64,000 nt of DNA, taken from contig JAAWNT010000012.1 of NCBI GenBank assembly GCA_022799115.1, positions 1-64,000 on the forward strand, read 5' to 3'. Position numbers and translations under genes: made by a program. Below are positions 62,844-64,000 of the stretch, piece after piece (position 1 is the first letter of the stretch; the number at the start of each line of letters is the position of its first letter). A model generated the notes under the pieces. That model saw only the letters and a program-made list of their open reading frames with translations, was not told the DNA's origin and ran no database searches. The stretch is from Clostridiales bacterium (GTDB taxonomy: Bacteria; Bacillota; Clostridia; Oscillospirales; Acutalibacteraceae).

Positions 62844-62872
62844 ATTCTAAGGAATTTTATTCTTGGTGTCAA
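62844..62872 (-). promoter_or_regulatory. xpaC-telA promoter
   Basis: Minus strand: TTGACA (62872-62867), 17-bp spacer, TAGAAT (62849-62844). The leader contains a perfect TCCGGT/ACCGGA hairpin near 62797-62814. Confidence 0.75.
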
Positions 62873-62950
62873 GCGACAGATCTGTAAACAATTGCCCGAA
62901 AAAGCTGGTTTTCCACGATCGTGTCAAGCTAAGCGGCATCTCTCTCTCGG

Positions 62951-64000
<1,050 letters not shown>

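Overview
The window looks like a chromosomal segment of an anaerobic, spore-forming Clostridia bacterium, probably in or near the Oscillospirales/Ruminococcaceae. The reasons are the spoIVB-spo0A pair, a cwlD-type spore cortex amidase, a YtvI-like membrane protein, the clostridial IspH-ribosomal protein S1 fusion, and several small Cys-rich proteins of a clostridial type. Gene starts are mostly ATG with strong GGAGG-type Shine-Dalgarno (SD) sites. Many canonical sigma-A promoters with 17-bp spacers and many intrinsic terminators can be read directly. This taxonomic call is inference from gene content; no 16S gene is present.

Layout: 1-1.1 kb carries an AT-rich secreted protein of unknown role. 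1.4-3.6 kb is spoIVB and spo0A (sporulation control), closed by a 24-bp perfect hairpin. 3.8-4.7 kb holds two small unknown proteins. 5.0-8.2 kb is one giant protein combining a polysaccharide pyruvyl transferase with two GT2 glycosyltransferase domains. 8.2-9.1 kb is gene-poor and contains a frameshifted tyrosine recombinase relic. uvrBA follows, with a plausible LexA box. 13.9-16.2 kb is accessory: an orphan phage holin, a broken gene and a beta-propeller glycosidase. Next come an AraC/GyrI regulator, tRNA-Leu(TAG), a family-4-like uracil-DNA glycosylase, a P-loop ATPase, DegV, a pncA-pncB NAD salvage pair, a small XRE regulator, a YtvI-like protein, rnpB (minus strand) and murD.

26.8-31.0 kb is a run of two M42 aminopeptidases, a GNAT enzyme and a methionine gamma-lyase-family PLP enzyme. 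It is followed by an XRE membrane regulator, a Cys-type glutathione peroxidase, a 57-aa Cys-rich protein, cwlD, radA, a 58-aa Cys-rich protein on the opposite strand, a MacA/MacB-like exporter pair with no adjacent ATPase, and a Xer-type recombinase.

From 39 kb the minus strand dominates. A J-domain/DUF5685 pair comes first. Then comes a tightly coupled operon rpiR-like - HI0933-like flavoprotein - cmk - plsC - plsC - ispH/S1. The de novo purine operon purE-F-M-N-(PurO-type IMP cyclohydrolase)-(stand-alone AICAR transformylase)-purD follows. Its leader has its own promoter, a 27-codon ORF with an ideal SD, and an intrinsic terminator five bases after the ORF stop, which looks like an undescribed attenuator. 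The window ends with SPFH/NfeD membrane proteins, ackA divergent from tmcAL with abutting promoters, a DUF4380-like protein, telA-xpaC, and the C-terminal part of ligA, which runs off the right edge.

No CRISPR array, rRNA gene, intact insertion sequence or replication origin was seen.
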